From positions 3,604,501 to 3,668,500 of the forward strand of contig NZ_RCCC01000001.1 of the NCBI RefSeq assembly GCF_003663825.1: a stretch of DNA of 64,000 nt, read 5' to 3'. The notes under the pieces were generated by a model. That model was given only the letters and a program-made list of their open reading frames with translations, was not told the DNA's origin and searched no databases. Below, piece after piece: positions 1 through 8,904 of this stretch (its first letter is position 1; every line of letters begins with the position of its first letter). Made by a program: the position numbers and the translations under genes. This stretch comes from Acidovorax sp. 106 (GTDB lineage: Bacteria > Pseudomonadota > Gammaproteobacteria > Burkholderiales > Burkholderiaceae_C).

Positions 1-2
1 TG

Positions 3-698
3 GATGCGGCTGCACAGTTGTCGCTGGCCAGCATGGGCAGCTACCGCGCGTTGGTATACGAAACCCCGGGCTTCACCGAGTATTTCTTCAATTCCACCCC
101 TATCCGCGAGATCGCGGAGCTGAACATTGGCTCGCGTCCCGCCAGTCGCAAGGCCAGCCAGAAGATCGAAGACCTGCGCGCCATCCCCTGGGGCTTCAGC
201 TGGGGCCAGTGCCGCCTCACGCTGCCAGGCTGGTTCGGTTTTGGTTCGGCGGTGGAAGCATTTGTGAACACCGAGGGCAAGGACCCCAAGGCGCAATTGG
301 CCCTGCTGCAGAAGATGTACCGCCAGTGGCCGTTCTTCCGCACCCTGCTGTCCAACATGGACATGGTGCTGGCCAAGAGCGACCTGGCCTTGGCCTCGCG
401 CTACAGCGAGCTGGTCACCGACGCCCGCCTGCGCAAAAAGGTGTTTACCAGCATCGAGGCCGAATGGCACCGCACTGCCGAATCCCTCACGCGCATCACC
501 GGCGACAAGCAGCGCCTGACGCACAACACGGCGCTGGCCCGCTCCATCAAGCACCGCTTCCCGTACATCGATCCACTACACCACTTGCAGGTCGAGCTGG
601 TGCGCCGCTGGCGCGCAGGGCAGGGCGATGAGCGGGTGCAGACCGGGATCCACATCTCCATCAACGGCATTGCAGCAGGGCTGCGTAATACGGGCTGA
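3..698 (+). CDS. ppc: Phosphoenolpyruvate carboxylase, C-terminal part (cut by window start)
   Basis: The reading frame is open from base 3 to the stop at 698, so about 231 C-terminal residues of a protein of roughly 900 are present. The enzyme adds bicarbonate to phosphoenolpyruvate to make oxaloacetate, replenishing the TCA cycle in the cytoplasm. Family hallmarks seen are the block [19 protein letters not shown] with the following [13 protein letters not shown], and the C-terminal ending GLRNTG, which matches the conserved xNTG end of PEP carboxylases. A rho-independent terminator follows 43 bases after the stop. Confidence 0.96.
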   Translation, partial: DAAAQLSLASMGSYRALVYETPGFTEYFFNSTPIREIAELNIGSRPASRKASQKIEDLRAIPWGFSWGQCRLTLPGWFGFGSAVEAFVNTEGKDPKAQLALLQKMYRQWPFFRTLLSNMDMVLAKSDLALASRYSELVTDARLRKKVFTSIEAEWHRTAESLTRITGDKQRLTHNTALARSIKHRFPYIDPLHHLQVELVRRWRAGQGDERVQTGIHISINGIAAGLRNTG

Positions 699-740
699 GC
701 GTTGCTTGTCCTGGTGGCTGTGCCGTGAGGCACGGCCTGA

Positions 741-769
741 AAAAGCGGGTTGCGAGCCCGCTTTTTTTT
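741..769 (+). terminator. Rho-independent terminator after ppc
   Basis: A six-base-pair GC-rich stem AGCGGG/CCCGCT (744-749 and 757-762) with a seven-base loop is followed directly by a run of T residues. Confidence 0.9.
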
Positions 770-1040
770 GCCCCTTATGGTGTGGATGTGCATTGCGTCG
801 TGGGGGCAACATTCATGCGAATTCAGCATGGGTGTGCAGCGCTGCTGCCTACTTTGGTTTTGCCTGATGGGCGGGCAGCGTCTGCAACCCATGAAAACAT
901 TTGTATCTTGTAGATCAATATTGTTTCTATTTGTTATTTGTTATTTGCTTAAATAAAGATAGCAAACTTGTGTTTGCAGGAGAGACTTAAGAGTCTTTTT
1001 TGTCTGCCTAAAAAATTGTAATATTTTGTATGTTGTTTCA

Positions 1041-1116
1041 GTTGACGTTGGGTTGACTTTTGCGTTTTCCCTGTTGACTTTAGTTTGCAATTCAAATTTT
1101 TTTGGCTCCCTAGAAT
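1041..1116 (+). promoter_or_regulatory. Candidate activator-dependent promoter with three GTTGAC repeats
   Basis: GTTGAC occurs at 1041, 1052 and 1073, spacings of 11 and 21 bases, close to one and two helical turns. A possible -10 hexamer TAGAAT lies at 1111-1116, with no good -35 at 17 bases upstream. This is the arrangement expected for activator-dependent initiation. It is inferred from sequence only. Confidence 0.4.
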
Positions 1117-1158
1117 CCGCCGCTCATAAGAGAGTTGTTTGGACTTCAGAGGGAACCC

Positions 1159-4100
1159 ATGACATATTTGCAAGGGAATTGGGCGCGAATGCGCTCCGGG
1201 GCCAAGGCCTTGGCGCTGTGCGCGGTGTGGATGCCTGCGCTGGCGTTGGCGCAATCGGCGGACATCGTTGTCAACCATTCGGATTCGCCAGACCCAGGCC
1301 CAGCGGGTGGTGTTTTCACCTACACACTGCGTCTGGACAACAATGGCCCTAATCTTGCGCAAGGTGTGACGCTGGCCGACACACTTCCTTCGGGCTCCAC
1401 CTTTGTCGATGTGAATACCACGAAGGGCAGCTGTGCCGCTCCCTCCGGTGGGGTTGTCAACTGCTCTATTGGTGACATTGCTTTTACAAGCTCTGAAACC
1501 GTCACGGTTCGGGTGCGCTTGCCGGTCGCTGGCGTGTACACCAACCGGGTAACGTCAGGTGCCACGACGGCGGATTCGAACAGCAGCAACAACACCAACA
1601 GCGTCCAGAATACGACGGCGCTGGCGGCTTCCAACCTTGCCGTGACTGCTGCGTCCTCCTCTGCCAATGTGGCCGCAGGTCAGGGTTACAGCTACACCGT
1701 GGGGGTGGCCAACCAAGGGCCGGACGACGTGCCTGCGGGTGGTGCCATCGCGGTAACGTTCGCTGTGCCCACGGGCTCTTCCATTACCAGCGTGCCAACC
1801 GGTTCCGGCTGGAGCTGCACGCCCTCTGGCGGCTATCCGCTCAGCTCGGGCTCTATCACTTGCACGCGCTCTGGCAGCCTGGCCAACGGCGCAGCCTCCG
1901 GGAACCTTACCATCTTCGCCGTGGCCAACGTGGCGGGCGCGGTGACTGCATCGTTCAGTGCTGCGGCCTCCAAGGCGGATGCGTCCGCGATGCCCGACAG
2001 CGACTTGGCAAACAACACTGCGACCGTCACCGTCACCTCTGCGTCGGGATCGGACGTGTCGGTCGCTATCAGTGCATCGCCCACCAATGTGGCCCTGGGC
2101 AGCGACGTGACGTACACCATCACACCCCGCCATGAAGGGGGCGAGGCTCCGGGTGCATCGGGTACCGGCATCATCACGGTGACGGACACCCTGCCAGCTG
2201 GCTTGAACTATGTCTCTGCCACTGGCACTGGTTGGAGTTGCGGTGCTGCAGGGCAAGTAGTGACTTGCACACGCCCAGGCCCTTACACGGGCGGCAATTT
2301 CACCAATATGCCTGTGATTACGCTGGTGGCAACGGCCACGACCGTGGGTGCGTTCAGCAATACCGCTACGGTCTCAATCCCTGAGACGGACAGCAATCCG
2401 GCTAACAACTCCTCTAGCGCCAACATCACCTCGACCAACGACGCGGACCTGCGTTTGATCAAGACGGCCAGCCTGAGCCCGGTGGTGCCCAACCAAGGCT
2501 ATACCTACTCGCTGGCGATACAGAACCTGGGGCCGTTGGCCATCGCCGCGGGGCAGACCATTACCGTGGCCGACACACTGCCTGCAGGGGTGTCACTCAC
2601 AGCGATGCCTTCGGGCTCAGGCTGGACCTGCTCGCCTGGCAGCGGTTTCCCTGTGGATGGCGCAACCGTCACTTGCACGCGTCCAGGGCCTTTGTCTGTG
2701 AATGCCAGCGCGCCGACCATTACTTTGAGCGCGACCCAACCCACGGCGGGCGCACGTTCCAACACGGCTTGCGTTGCACTGAGTGGCGCGGGCCCGGTAG
2801 ACAACGCTGCTGGCAACAACTGCAGCACTGCTTCCGTCTCCTCCACGGCAACAGAGGCTGATCTGGAAGTCGTCTCTAAAACCGCAACTCCCACTACCGT
2901 GCAAGCGGGGAGTGATCTCACCTACGTGGTCACCGTCCGCAACAACGGCCCGGCAACTTCGACCAATGTGCGTGTAACCGATACGTTGAGCAGCTTGGTG
3001 AGCACAGGGGGCTTGCAGTCGATTGTTGCTTCGCAAGGCTCTTGCACGCCCACGGCGCCCCGCAATGGCACCTCGCAAAACCTGGTGTGTGATTTGGGTG
3101 CCATGGCCTCCGGCGCAACGGCCTCGGTGACGGTGGTGGTTCGCCCCAGCATTGCCACCACCGGCAATCGCACCAACACAGCGTCCGTGACTTCGCTGGA
3201 TGTGGGTGATCCAAACCGCAACAACAACAGCAACTCGGTCACCAGCACCGTCACCGCCAAGGTGGACATTCGGGTGGCCAAGACCGCCACTCCTGCCTCT
3301 ATTCCTGCAGGTGCCCCGCTGACCTATGTAGCGACGGTGACAAACGACGGCCCGTCCACCGCCCAAAGCGTTCGCTTGGTCGACACCTTGCCGGCCAACG
3401 CGACCTACATCAGCGCCACTGCTTCCGGTACAGGCACCTGCACGACACCAGCGGTCGGGGCTGCGGGCGGAACGCTTGACTGCACCTGGGGCAGCATTAA
3501 CTCGGGCTCTCAGCAAACTGTCACCTACAAAGTGCGTCCGCTGCTGTCTGCCGTCGGGGGCAATTTGGTGAACGCTGTTGCGGTAACCACCACAACCGCT
3601 GAAGACAACACCGCCAACAACTCGGCCACCACCACCACCCCGGTGACTCCGGCGCAGTTGGACGTGTTGATCAACAAGACCGACAGCTCAGACCCGGTGA
3701 ACCTGGGTGACGAAACGACCTACACGGTCACCATCACCAACAGTGGTCCGTCCTATGCGACGAATCCCGTCGTGGTGGATACCTTCCCGGCACCCGGCTC
3801 CACGCCCACTGCCTCCTTCAGCTACGAAGGCGCGCTCGTGGTGAGCAATGGGGGCTCCTGCACCCAGCCCACAGTCGGTGTGACCAGTGGAGTGCTGCGC
3901 TGCACGTTTGCGGGGCTGGATGCCGGGCAATCGGCGACGGTGACCTACAAGATGCGGGCCCAGACCTTGACCCAGGTGGGTGCCACCAGCGGCACGGCCT
4001 TCAACCGCGCTACGGTGTCTGTGGACGAAACCGAAACCCAGATGCTCAATAACTCGGTGGATGAGTCGACCACGGCACGACGCAATGCGGCGGCCCTGCC

Positions 4101-4566
4101 CACAGACCTTGGCATCACCAAGACTGGGCCGACCAGCCCCGTGAAGGCGGGTGATCTGGTGAACTACATCATCACCGTGCGCAACAACGGCCCCCAGGTC
4201 AGCACTAGTGCCCAGATGCAGGACGTGCTGCCCGCAGGCTTGTCCTTTGTCTCAGCGCCAGGTTGCCTGGAGGCTTCGGGCACGGTGACCTGTCCCGTCG
4301 GCACGCTGGCCGTGGGCGCTTCGGTGGTGTTCAACATCAACGCGCGTTTGAACACGCCCTACACGGGGGCCAGTCCGCTGGTCAACACGGCGGTGATCGA
4401 TGCCGTGGGTGATACCGACTCCACCAACAACTCGGCCTCTGCCAGCACACCGATTGTTGCTGCAACACCAGCGAGCATTCCAACCTTGTCTGAGTGGGCA
4501 CTGATTGTGATGGCAGCCTTGTTGGGGTTGCTGGCCATGCGCCAGCTGCCGCAGCGACGCCAGTGA
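1159..4566 (+). CDS. Secreted DUF11-repeat protein with IPTL-CTERM sorting signal
   Basis: The ATG at 1159 is preferred over a TTG at 1135 because an AGAGGGA ribosome site sits just upstream. The 1135-residue product begins with a signal peptide (positively charged to about residue 16, hydrophobic, cleavage near ALALAQ). It then has eight DUF11/TIGR01451-type beta-sandwich repeats of about 110-145 residues, starting near bases 1260, 1630, 2055, 2440, 2858, 3262, 3655 and 4102. Each has the pattern Y-x-V-T-V-x-N-x-G-P followed by DTLPxG. The last 30 residues, IPTLSEWALIVMAALLGLLA then an arginine-rich tail, are a typical IPTL-CTERM signal: motif, transmembrane helix, basic end. Proteins with this tail are thought to be processed by an exosortase-like enzyme, none of which is encoded here. 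A surface, matrix or adhesion role is likely but not shown. Confidence 0.93.
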   Translation: MTYLQGNWARMRSGAKALALCAVWMPALALAQSADIVVNHSDSPDPGPAGGVFTYTLRLDNNGPNLAQGVTLADTLPSGSTFVDVNTTKGSCAAPSGGVVNCSIGDIAFTSSETVTVRVRLPVAGVYTNRVTSGATTADSNSSNNTNSVQNTTALAASNLAVTAASSSANVAAGQGYSYTVGVANQGPDDVPAGGAIAVTFAVPTGSSITSVPTGSGWSCTPSGGYPLSSGSITCTRSGSLANGAASGNLTIFAVANVAGAVTASFSAAASKADASAMPDSDLANNTATVTVTSASGSDVSVAISASPTNVALGSDVTYTITPRHEGGEAPGASGTGIITVTDTLPAGLNYVSATGTGWSCGAAGQVVTCTRPGPYTGGNFTNMPVITLVATATTVGAFSNTATVSIPETDSNPANNSSSANITSTNDADLRLIKTASLSPVVPNQGYTYSLAIQNLGPLAIAAGQTITVADTLPAGVSLTAMPSGSGWTCSPGSGFPVDGATVTCTRPGPLSVNASAPTITLSATQPTAGARSNTACVALSGAGPVDNAAGNNCSTASVSSTATEADLEVVSKTATPTTVQAGSDLTYVVTVRNNGPATSTNVRVTDTLSSLVSTGGLQSIVASQGSCTPTAPRNGTSQNLVCDLGAMASGATASVTVVVRPSIATTGNRTNTASVTSLDVGDPNRNNNSNSVTSTVTAKVDIRVAKTATPASIPAGAPLTYVATVTNDGPSTAQSVRLVDTLPANATYISATASGTGTCTTPAVGAAGGTLDCTWGSINSGSQQTVTYKVRPLLSAVGGNLVNAVAVTTTTAEDNTANNSATTTTPVTPAQLDVLINKTDSSDPVNLGDETTYTVTITNSGPSYATNPVVVDTFPAPGSTPTASFSYEGALVVSNGGSCTQPTVGVTSGVLRCTFAGLDAGQSATVTYKMRAQTLTQVGATSGTAFNRATVSVDETETQMLNNSVDESTTARRNAAALPTDLGITKTGPTSPVKAGDLVNYIITVRNNGPQVSTSAQMQDVLPAGLSFVSAPGCLEASGTVTCPVGTLAVGASVVFNINARLNTPYTGASPLVNTAVIDAVGDTDSTNNSASASTPIVAATPASIPTLSEWALIVMAALLGLLAMRQLPQRRQ

Positions 4567-4625
4567 GTGAGGCGGTGCCGGTTGAGCCGGCGCACAGCCC
4601 ACCTGATTCCATGCGTTAGCACCTT

Positions 4626-4668
4626 GCAGCCCACGTAGGTCTTTGGCCCACGTGGGCTGCTTGTTTTG
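4626..4668 (+). terminator. Strong terminator after the DUF11 gene
   Basis: An 11-base-pair perfect stem GCAGCCCACGT/ACGTGGGCTGC (4626-4636 and 4650-4660) is followed by a T-rich tract. Confidence 0.88.
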
Positions 4669-4780
4669 TGCTCGGCCTAGCGTGCTGCACTTGGTGGGGT
4701 TTGAATGGCGCGTGAAGCATTGGATTCAATAGGCTTTGAATAGTGGCTATGCGTGCTTCAAGTGGGGGCTGATGGTGCAG

Positions 4781-4950
4781 CTAGGGATGTCCTGCATAAC
4801 CCTCGCGAGGCGGTGATAGTGCGGGTCAGGATGGGCCACAAGGCGTCTTTTTGCAGCCAATAGCCATGCTATTGGCAAGAAAAGCAACGCAGTGGACCGC
4901 CCGAAGCCGTGCTATCACAGTCCGCAGGGAGTTATGCAGGACATCCCTAG
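4781..4950. mobile_element. 170-bp MITE-like hairpin element, copy A
   Basis: The element is bounded by perfect 20-base terminal inverted repeats, CTAGGGATGTCCTGCATAAC at 4781 and its complement ending at 4950. The whole unit is an imperfect long hairpin, with the central stem CCAATAGC/GCTATTGG at 4857-4875. It encodes no protein. A second copy of the same length lies at 47011-47180 in inverted orientation, with roughly 85 percent identity by eye. The right end overlaps the 3' end of the GGDEF-EAL gene. Non-autonomous transposition is inferred from structure; no target duplication is obvious. Confidence 0.75.
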
Positions 4951-7293
4951 GTGTTCATTCGCTCGCCATTGACCTCTGAACTGCTGCAACCCTTGCAGCG
5001 TGCAAGGCCGTGAGAGCAGATAGCCCTGGGCCTGTGTCGCGCCCATGCTGCTGAGCATGTCCCACTGGGCCTGCGTCTCCACGCCCTCGGCCACTGTGCG
5101 CATGCCCAGTGCCGATGCCATTTGCACGATGCTCCTCACAATGGTCTGGCCGCAGGTCTGCTCAACGGCTTTTTGGACAAAGCTGCGATCGATCTTGAGG
5201 GTGTGAAAAGGGAACTGGCTCAGGTAGCTCAGGGACGAGTAGCCTGTGCCAAAGTCGTCCAGTGCAATGCGCACACCCAGCGCTTGCAGTCCGTGCAACT
5301 GCTGCAGTGCTCTGGGCGCATCCTCGATAAAGATGGATTCCGTGATTTCCAGTGCCAATCGCTGTGGGGGAAGGCCCGAGCGTTCAAGGGTGGCCTGCAC
5401 CTGGGAAACGAAGTCGGCCTCGCGCAGTTGCAGGGTGGACACGTTGATGGAAACGTCCAGCCCCTTCAGGGCAGGCTCTCTTACTGCGGCATCGCAGGCG
5501 TTGCGCAGCACCCAGTCGCCCAGTGCGTCAATGGCGCCTGACTGCTCTGCGATCCCAATGAATTCTGCAGGGCAGATGGACCCCAGCGTCGGATGTTGCC
5601 AGCGCAGCAACGCCTCTACGCCGGCGATCTGGCCTGACTCGATATCGATCAGCGGCTGCCAATGCAGGCTCAGCTCCTGTCGTTGAATGGCCTCGCGCAG
5701 GTCGTTTTCCAGCCGGGCGTTGCGCTGGGTTCTCTCGCCCATTTGCAGTGTGTAGGCCGTATACCTGCCGCGTCCCTGGTCTTTGGCTTCGTACAGCGCC
5801 GTGTCGGCTTGAACCAGCAGTGCATCGACATCGGTGGCGCCTGGCTCAAAAAGTGCGACGCCAACGCTGGCGCCAATGCGCAGGCGCCTTCCATCCACAG
5901 ACAGTGGCTGGTTCAGTGCATTCACCAAAGCGTGCGCTTGTTCTTGGACATAGGGCAAAAAGTCTGCTGCTTCAGGGCTGTGCCGCAGCAGCACAGCGAA
6001 TTCGTCACCCCCGAGCCGAGCGACCAGATGCTCTGTCCCTGTGATGGATTGCAGGCGCTGGGCCACTTTCTGCAGCACCGCGTCGCCCACAGAATGTCCC
6101 AGGCTGTCATTGATGGATTTGAAATAGTCCAGATCAATCAGCAACAGGGCTCCATGCCGGTGGGCGCGCATCTCCTGGGCGATGGCGTGGTGCATGAAGA
6201 AGCGGTTGGCCAACTGGGTCAGCGAGTCGCTGTGGGCCAATCTCTCCAGTTGCTCTTGCGCCTGCACGATGGACGTTTTGTCCGCCGCCACACCCCGCCA
6301 GCCGTAGATATGGCCCCATTCGTCCTTGATGGGTTTGCCAGTGAAGGCCAGGTGAAATGGCTCTCCGTTCACATTCAGGGCGATGGGCAAGCTGTGGAAA
6401 GGGGCCTGCTTGTGCAAGGCCTGGGCAAATGCTGTTGGGTCCGACGTACAGTGCTGCGCAATCCACTGGGGCAAGGCGATGTCTGTCACATGCCCGTTTG
6501 GCAGTCGCAGCAAGCTGCTCAGCCGTGCGGATGTTTGGGCCAGTCTTCCATCGGCGCCGATTTCCCACAGCGCCTCGTTGGCGCTTTGCTCAAAGTCTTG
6601 GAACATCACGGCGAGCAATTGTTCTTGCCGAAGGGCCTCGCTGCGTGAGATGAGCAAAGCCGTGGCTTTGCGCCAGGTTGAGAGCGCACCCACCACGTTC
6701 ATGGGAGCGTAAAACCCGAGCAGCACAGCAACACTCGCCATCATGGGGTCGGTGGAACTCCACAGGGCCCACCACGCCGCCGCTGAAAAGATGCAGGCGT
6801 AGGCCACGCTGGCCTTGGGCAGAGGGTTCAGAACAAAGGTGCCAGCGCTCAACATGCCCGTGAACAGCGTGGCAATAACAAGCTGTTGGCCTGGGGATGC
6901 AGTAGAGAACCAACAAATGGGCAGCAAAGACCACAGGCAGGCCAGCGCACTGGCCTGCAGCGTTGCACGCCTGACGGCGTGCACTGAAGCCGTGTGCAAA
7001 GGCTTGCCCTGGTGCTGCGCCCAGCGGTGAACTGCGGCCACAGCGACGGCCACCAGGGCCAGGAACCACAAGTACAGGCCGGGCCCATGCTGGCGGTGCA
7101 GTGCCCACAACACCAGCAACGCGCTGCCCACATTAGCGGCCATGGCATAGGGGGTGAGCCGCATCACGGCGCTGAGGTGCTCGGCCCGGATTTTCCCGGC
7201 CTGCGCATCCTCGTCCTGGTACATGCTGCTGATGCCCGCCCAAAGCTGTTTGTAATCTGCGAGCAATTTGAAAAGCATTGCCATTTGTATCAT
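4915..7293 (-). CDS. Membrane GGDEF-EAL cyclic-di-GMP enzyme
   Basis: The 792-residue protein starts with several membrane segments (about residues 48-215, MASE-like sensor region). A PAS-like stretch (about 235-345) follows, then a GGDEF domain with the intact signature GGDEF at 428-432 and an EAL domain with EALLRW at 560 and DDFGTGYSS further on. Both catalytic motifs look intact, so it could make or degrade c-di-GMP. The RxxD inhibitory site normally found just before GGDEF is absent. The C-terminal eleven residues LGMSCITPCGL and the stop are encoded inside the 170-bp repeat, so the original end has been replaced. Proximity to flhDC suggests a role in the motile-sessile switch, which is inference. 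Confidence 0.93.
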   Translation of the reverse strand: MIQMAMLFKLLADYKQLWAGISSMYQDEDAQAGKIRAEHLSAVMRLTPYAMAANVGSALLVLWALHRQHGPGLYLWFLALVAVAVAAVHRWAQHQGKPLHTASVHAVRRATLQASALACLWSLLPICWFSTASPGQQLVIATLFTGMLSAGTFVLNPLPKASVAYACIFSAAAWWALWSSTDPMMASVAVLLGFYAPMNVVGALSTWRKATALLISRSEALRQEQLLAVMFQDFEQSANEALWEIGADGRLAQTSARLSSLLRLPNGHVTDIALPQWIAQHCTSDPTAFAQALHKQAPFHSLPIALNVNGEPFHLAFTGKPIKDEWGHIYGWRGVAADKTSIVQAQEQLERLAHSDSLTQLANRFFMHHAIAQEMRAHRHGALLLIDLDYFKSINDSLGHSVGDAVLQKVAQRLQSITGTEHLVARLGGDEFAVLLRHSPEAADFLPYVQEQAHALVNALNQPLSVDGRRLRIGASVGVALFEPGATDVDALLVQADTALYEAKDQGRGRYTAYTLQMGERTQRNARLENDLREAIQRQELSLHWQPLIDIESGQIAGVEALLRWQHPTLGSICPAEFIGIAEQSGAIDALGDWVLRNACDAAVREPALKGLDVSINVSTLQLREADFVSQVQATLERSGLPPQRLALEITESIFIEDAPRALQQLHGLQALGVRIALDDFGTGYSSLSYLSQFPFHTLKIDRSFVQKAVEQTCGQTIVRSIVQMASALGMRTVAEGVETQAQWDMLSSMGATQAQGYLLSRPCTLQGLQQFRGQWRANEHLGMSCITPCGL

Positions 7294-7449
7294 ATTTGCC
7301 GAAATTTGTCTTCCGGAAAGCTGCGCTCAATGTGATACCGCAACGTGCGTCTGGCGTGTCTGGCGGCTTTCTCCCTCCTTATTCGGCCAATGGGCCTGGG
7401 GGCTTGGCGCTACGATTCCCTCAGGCCTGACTTGAACGATTGCTGCTTT

Positions 7450-8211
7450 ATGAACTTCCTGTGCGCACACCACTGGAGCTGGCGCCCCTTGCTGGCAATT
7501 ACCGCCACCTTGGCGCTGGCGGGCTGTTCCTCGCTGGATGTGCCACGGGCCGACAACTACCCTGCCAGCGACCAGAAAAAGGCGCGGGCGGTGCACCACT
7601 GGGATGTGCTGGCCGACGATGTGGCGGGGCGCATTGCCGACAAAATCCGCCAGTGGCCACCGGGGGAGTACCCCATCCATGTCTCTACCGTGAGCGATGC
7701 CTCCTTTAACCAAGGTTTTCGCAAGCTGCTGAGCACCCGCTTGCTGGACCGTGGGGTGGCGCTGTCGACCCAGCCGTCTGGCGTGCAGCTGGTGGTGGAG
7801 ACACAGGTGGTGCAGCATCCCGCGCCCACGATGAATTTGAACCACGCCCCGATGCCGGTCACGCGGCTGGCCTTGGGCATTGCCGTGGCGCGCGACTTGG
7901 TGCACGCGCCGCCTGGCGCTGCCTCGGTGGCGGGCAGCCTGGGGGCGATGGCGCTTTTGGCGGACGCCACCAGCTACCTGAGGGACGGGGGCGCCAGCGG
8001 AGGCCCGACCCGCACCGAGGTGCTGATCACCACGTCGTTGGAGAACGCCGACCGCTACCTGGCCCGCACGGCCGACGTTTACTACATCGAAGATGCTGAT
8101 GCGGCCCTGTACCAGGCCAAAGAGCCGACTCCGCCCGCGCAGCCTGTGCCGCTCAAGAGCTGGCGCGTGGTGGCGCCCAGCAATGCTGCGGTGCCTCTGA
8201 CGCCGTATTGA
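7450..8211 (+). CDS. Lipoprotein of unknown function, upstream of a FlgO-domain gene
   Basis: The chosen ATG at 7450 begins a signal peptide with lipobox LALAGC (lipid-modified Cys26); the upstream in-frame ATG at 7345 would bury this signal. The 253-residue product has a mixed alpha/beta segment (LADDVAGRIADKI, then PIHVSTVSDASFNQGFRKLL) reminiscent of FlgO-type outer-membrane proteins but too divergent to assign. It is followed 40 bases later by a second lipoprotein gene and lies next to flhDC, so an envelope role tied to motility is possible. I cannot name a function. Confidence 0.8.
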   Translation: MNFLCAHHWSWRPLLAITATLALAGCSSLDVPRADNYPASDQKKARAVHHWDVLADDVAGRIADKIRQWPPGEYPIHVSTVSDASFNQGFRKLLSTRLLDRGVALSTQPSGVQLVVETQVVQHPAPTMNLNHAPMPVTRLALGIAVARDLVHAPPGAASVAGSLGAMALLADATSYLRDGGASGGPTRTEVLITTSLENADRYLARTADVYYIEDADAALYQAKEPTPPAQPVPLKSWRVVAPSNAAVPLTPY

Positions 8212-8251
8212 CCCCTGAGTAACCTTCTGAGCAACCCCTGAGCGCCAAGCC

Positions 8252-8821
8252 ATGAATCGCCGAAACTTTCTCAGCACCGCCCGGGTGGCTGCCACTGTGC
8301 TCACCGTGGGGGGCTTGGCTGCATGCAGCAGCTTTTACTACGGCGAAAGGCCGGGTGCGGTGTGGTTTCCCACCAACCTGATCGAGGCCAACCACCGGGC
8401 GGTGGATGCCTTGCTGGCGCAGGCGCCGCTGGACGCGCAGCACCCCATCATGGTGGGCACCTTGGTCAACGTGGACCGGGTCACAGAGTCGTCGCGCCTG
8501 GGGCGCATTTTTTCAGAACAGATCGCGGGGCGCATGGTCCAGCGGGGCCTGCGCGTGGTAGAGCTGAAGCTGCGCGACAGCGTGGCGCTGCAGCGTGAGC
8601 AGGGCGAGTTGCTGCTGTCGCGCGAGGTGAGAGAGGTCAGCCAAAGCCATGATGCGCAGGCCGTGGTGGTGGGCACCTACGCGGCGTCTGCCACCGCGCT
8701 GTACATCAGCCTGAAGCTGGTCACCCCGGCGGGCAATGCCGTGGTGGCTGCGCACGATTATTCGCTGCCCATGGAAGACAACGTGCGCGTGCTGCTGGCC
8801 AACGGGGCGTTGCGCTACTGA
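8252..8821 (+). CDS. FlgO-domain lipoprotein
   Basis: The 189-residue protein has a signal with NRRNFLS, matching the twin-arginine consensus, followed by the lipobox LAAC at about residues 22-25. It may therefore be a Tat-exported lipoprotein. The body fits the FlgO domain: SSRLGRIFSEQIAGRMVQRG, then VVELKLRDSV, ELLLSREVRE and a VVVGTYA segment. In Vibrio, FlgO is an outer-membrane lipoprotein of the flagellar base. Here it forms a pair with the preceding lipoprotein gene and converges on flhC. Participation in the flagellum is likely but inferred. Confidence 0.85.
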   Translation: MNRRNFLSTARVAATVLTVGGLAACSSFYYGERPGAVWFPTNLIEANHRAVDALLAQAPLDAQHPIMVGTLVNVDRVTESSRLGRIFSEQIAGRMVQRGLRVVELKLRDSVALQREQGELLLSREVREVSQSHDAQAVVVGTYAASATALYISLKLVTPAGNAVVAAHDYSLPMEDNVRVLLANGALRY

Positions 8822-8904
8822 CGCGGTGAATGGGTGGCCCGGCGCTGCTGGCGCTGGTGCCGTGCGGAGCGCCTGGAGCGCCTCTTTGTGTAATGATGTG
8901 CTAC

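Larger units (their letters stand above)
699..1158. other. Intergenic region, AT-rich leader of the DUF11 gene
   Basis: Apart from the ppc terminator, this 460-base gap has no credible gene. From about 900 to 1110 it is strikingly AT-rich compared with the rest of the window. It holds two small hairpins: GCAAAC/GTTTGC at 962-977, and AGACT/AGTCT at 983-996 followed by a T run. The second resembles a weak terminator and could insulate the downstream promoter. The spurious reading frames here have atypical composition. Confidence 0.6.

Noticed and set aside
7282..7293. GATACAAATG at the start of the GGDEF-EAL gene, similar to the dyad at 48688
   Set aside because: It overlaps start codons and lacks the second half of the dyad; likely coincidence.
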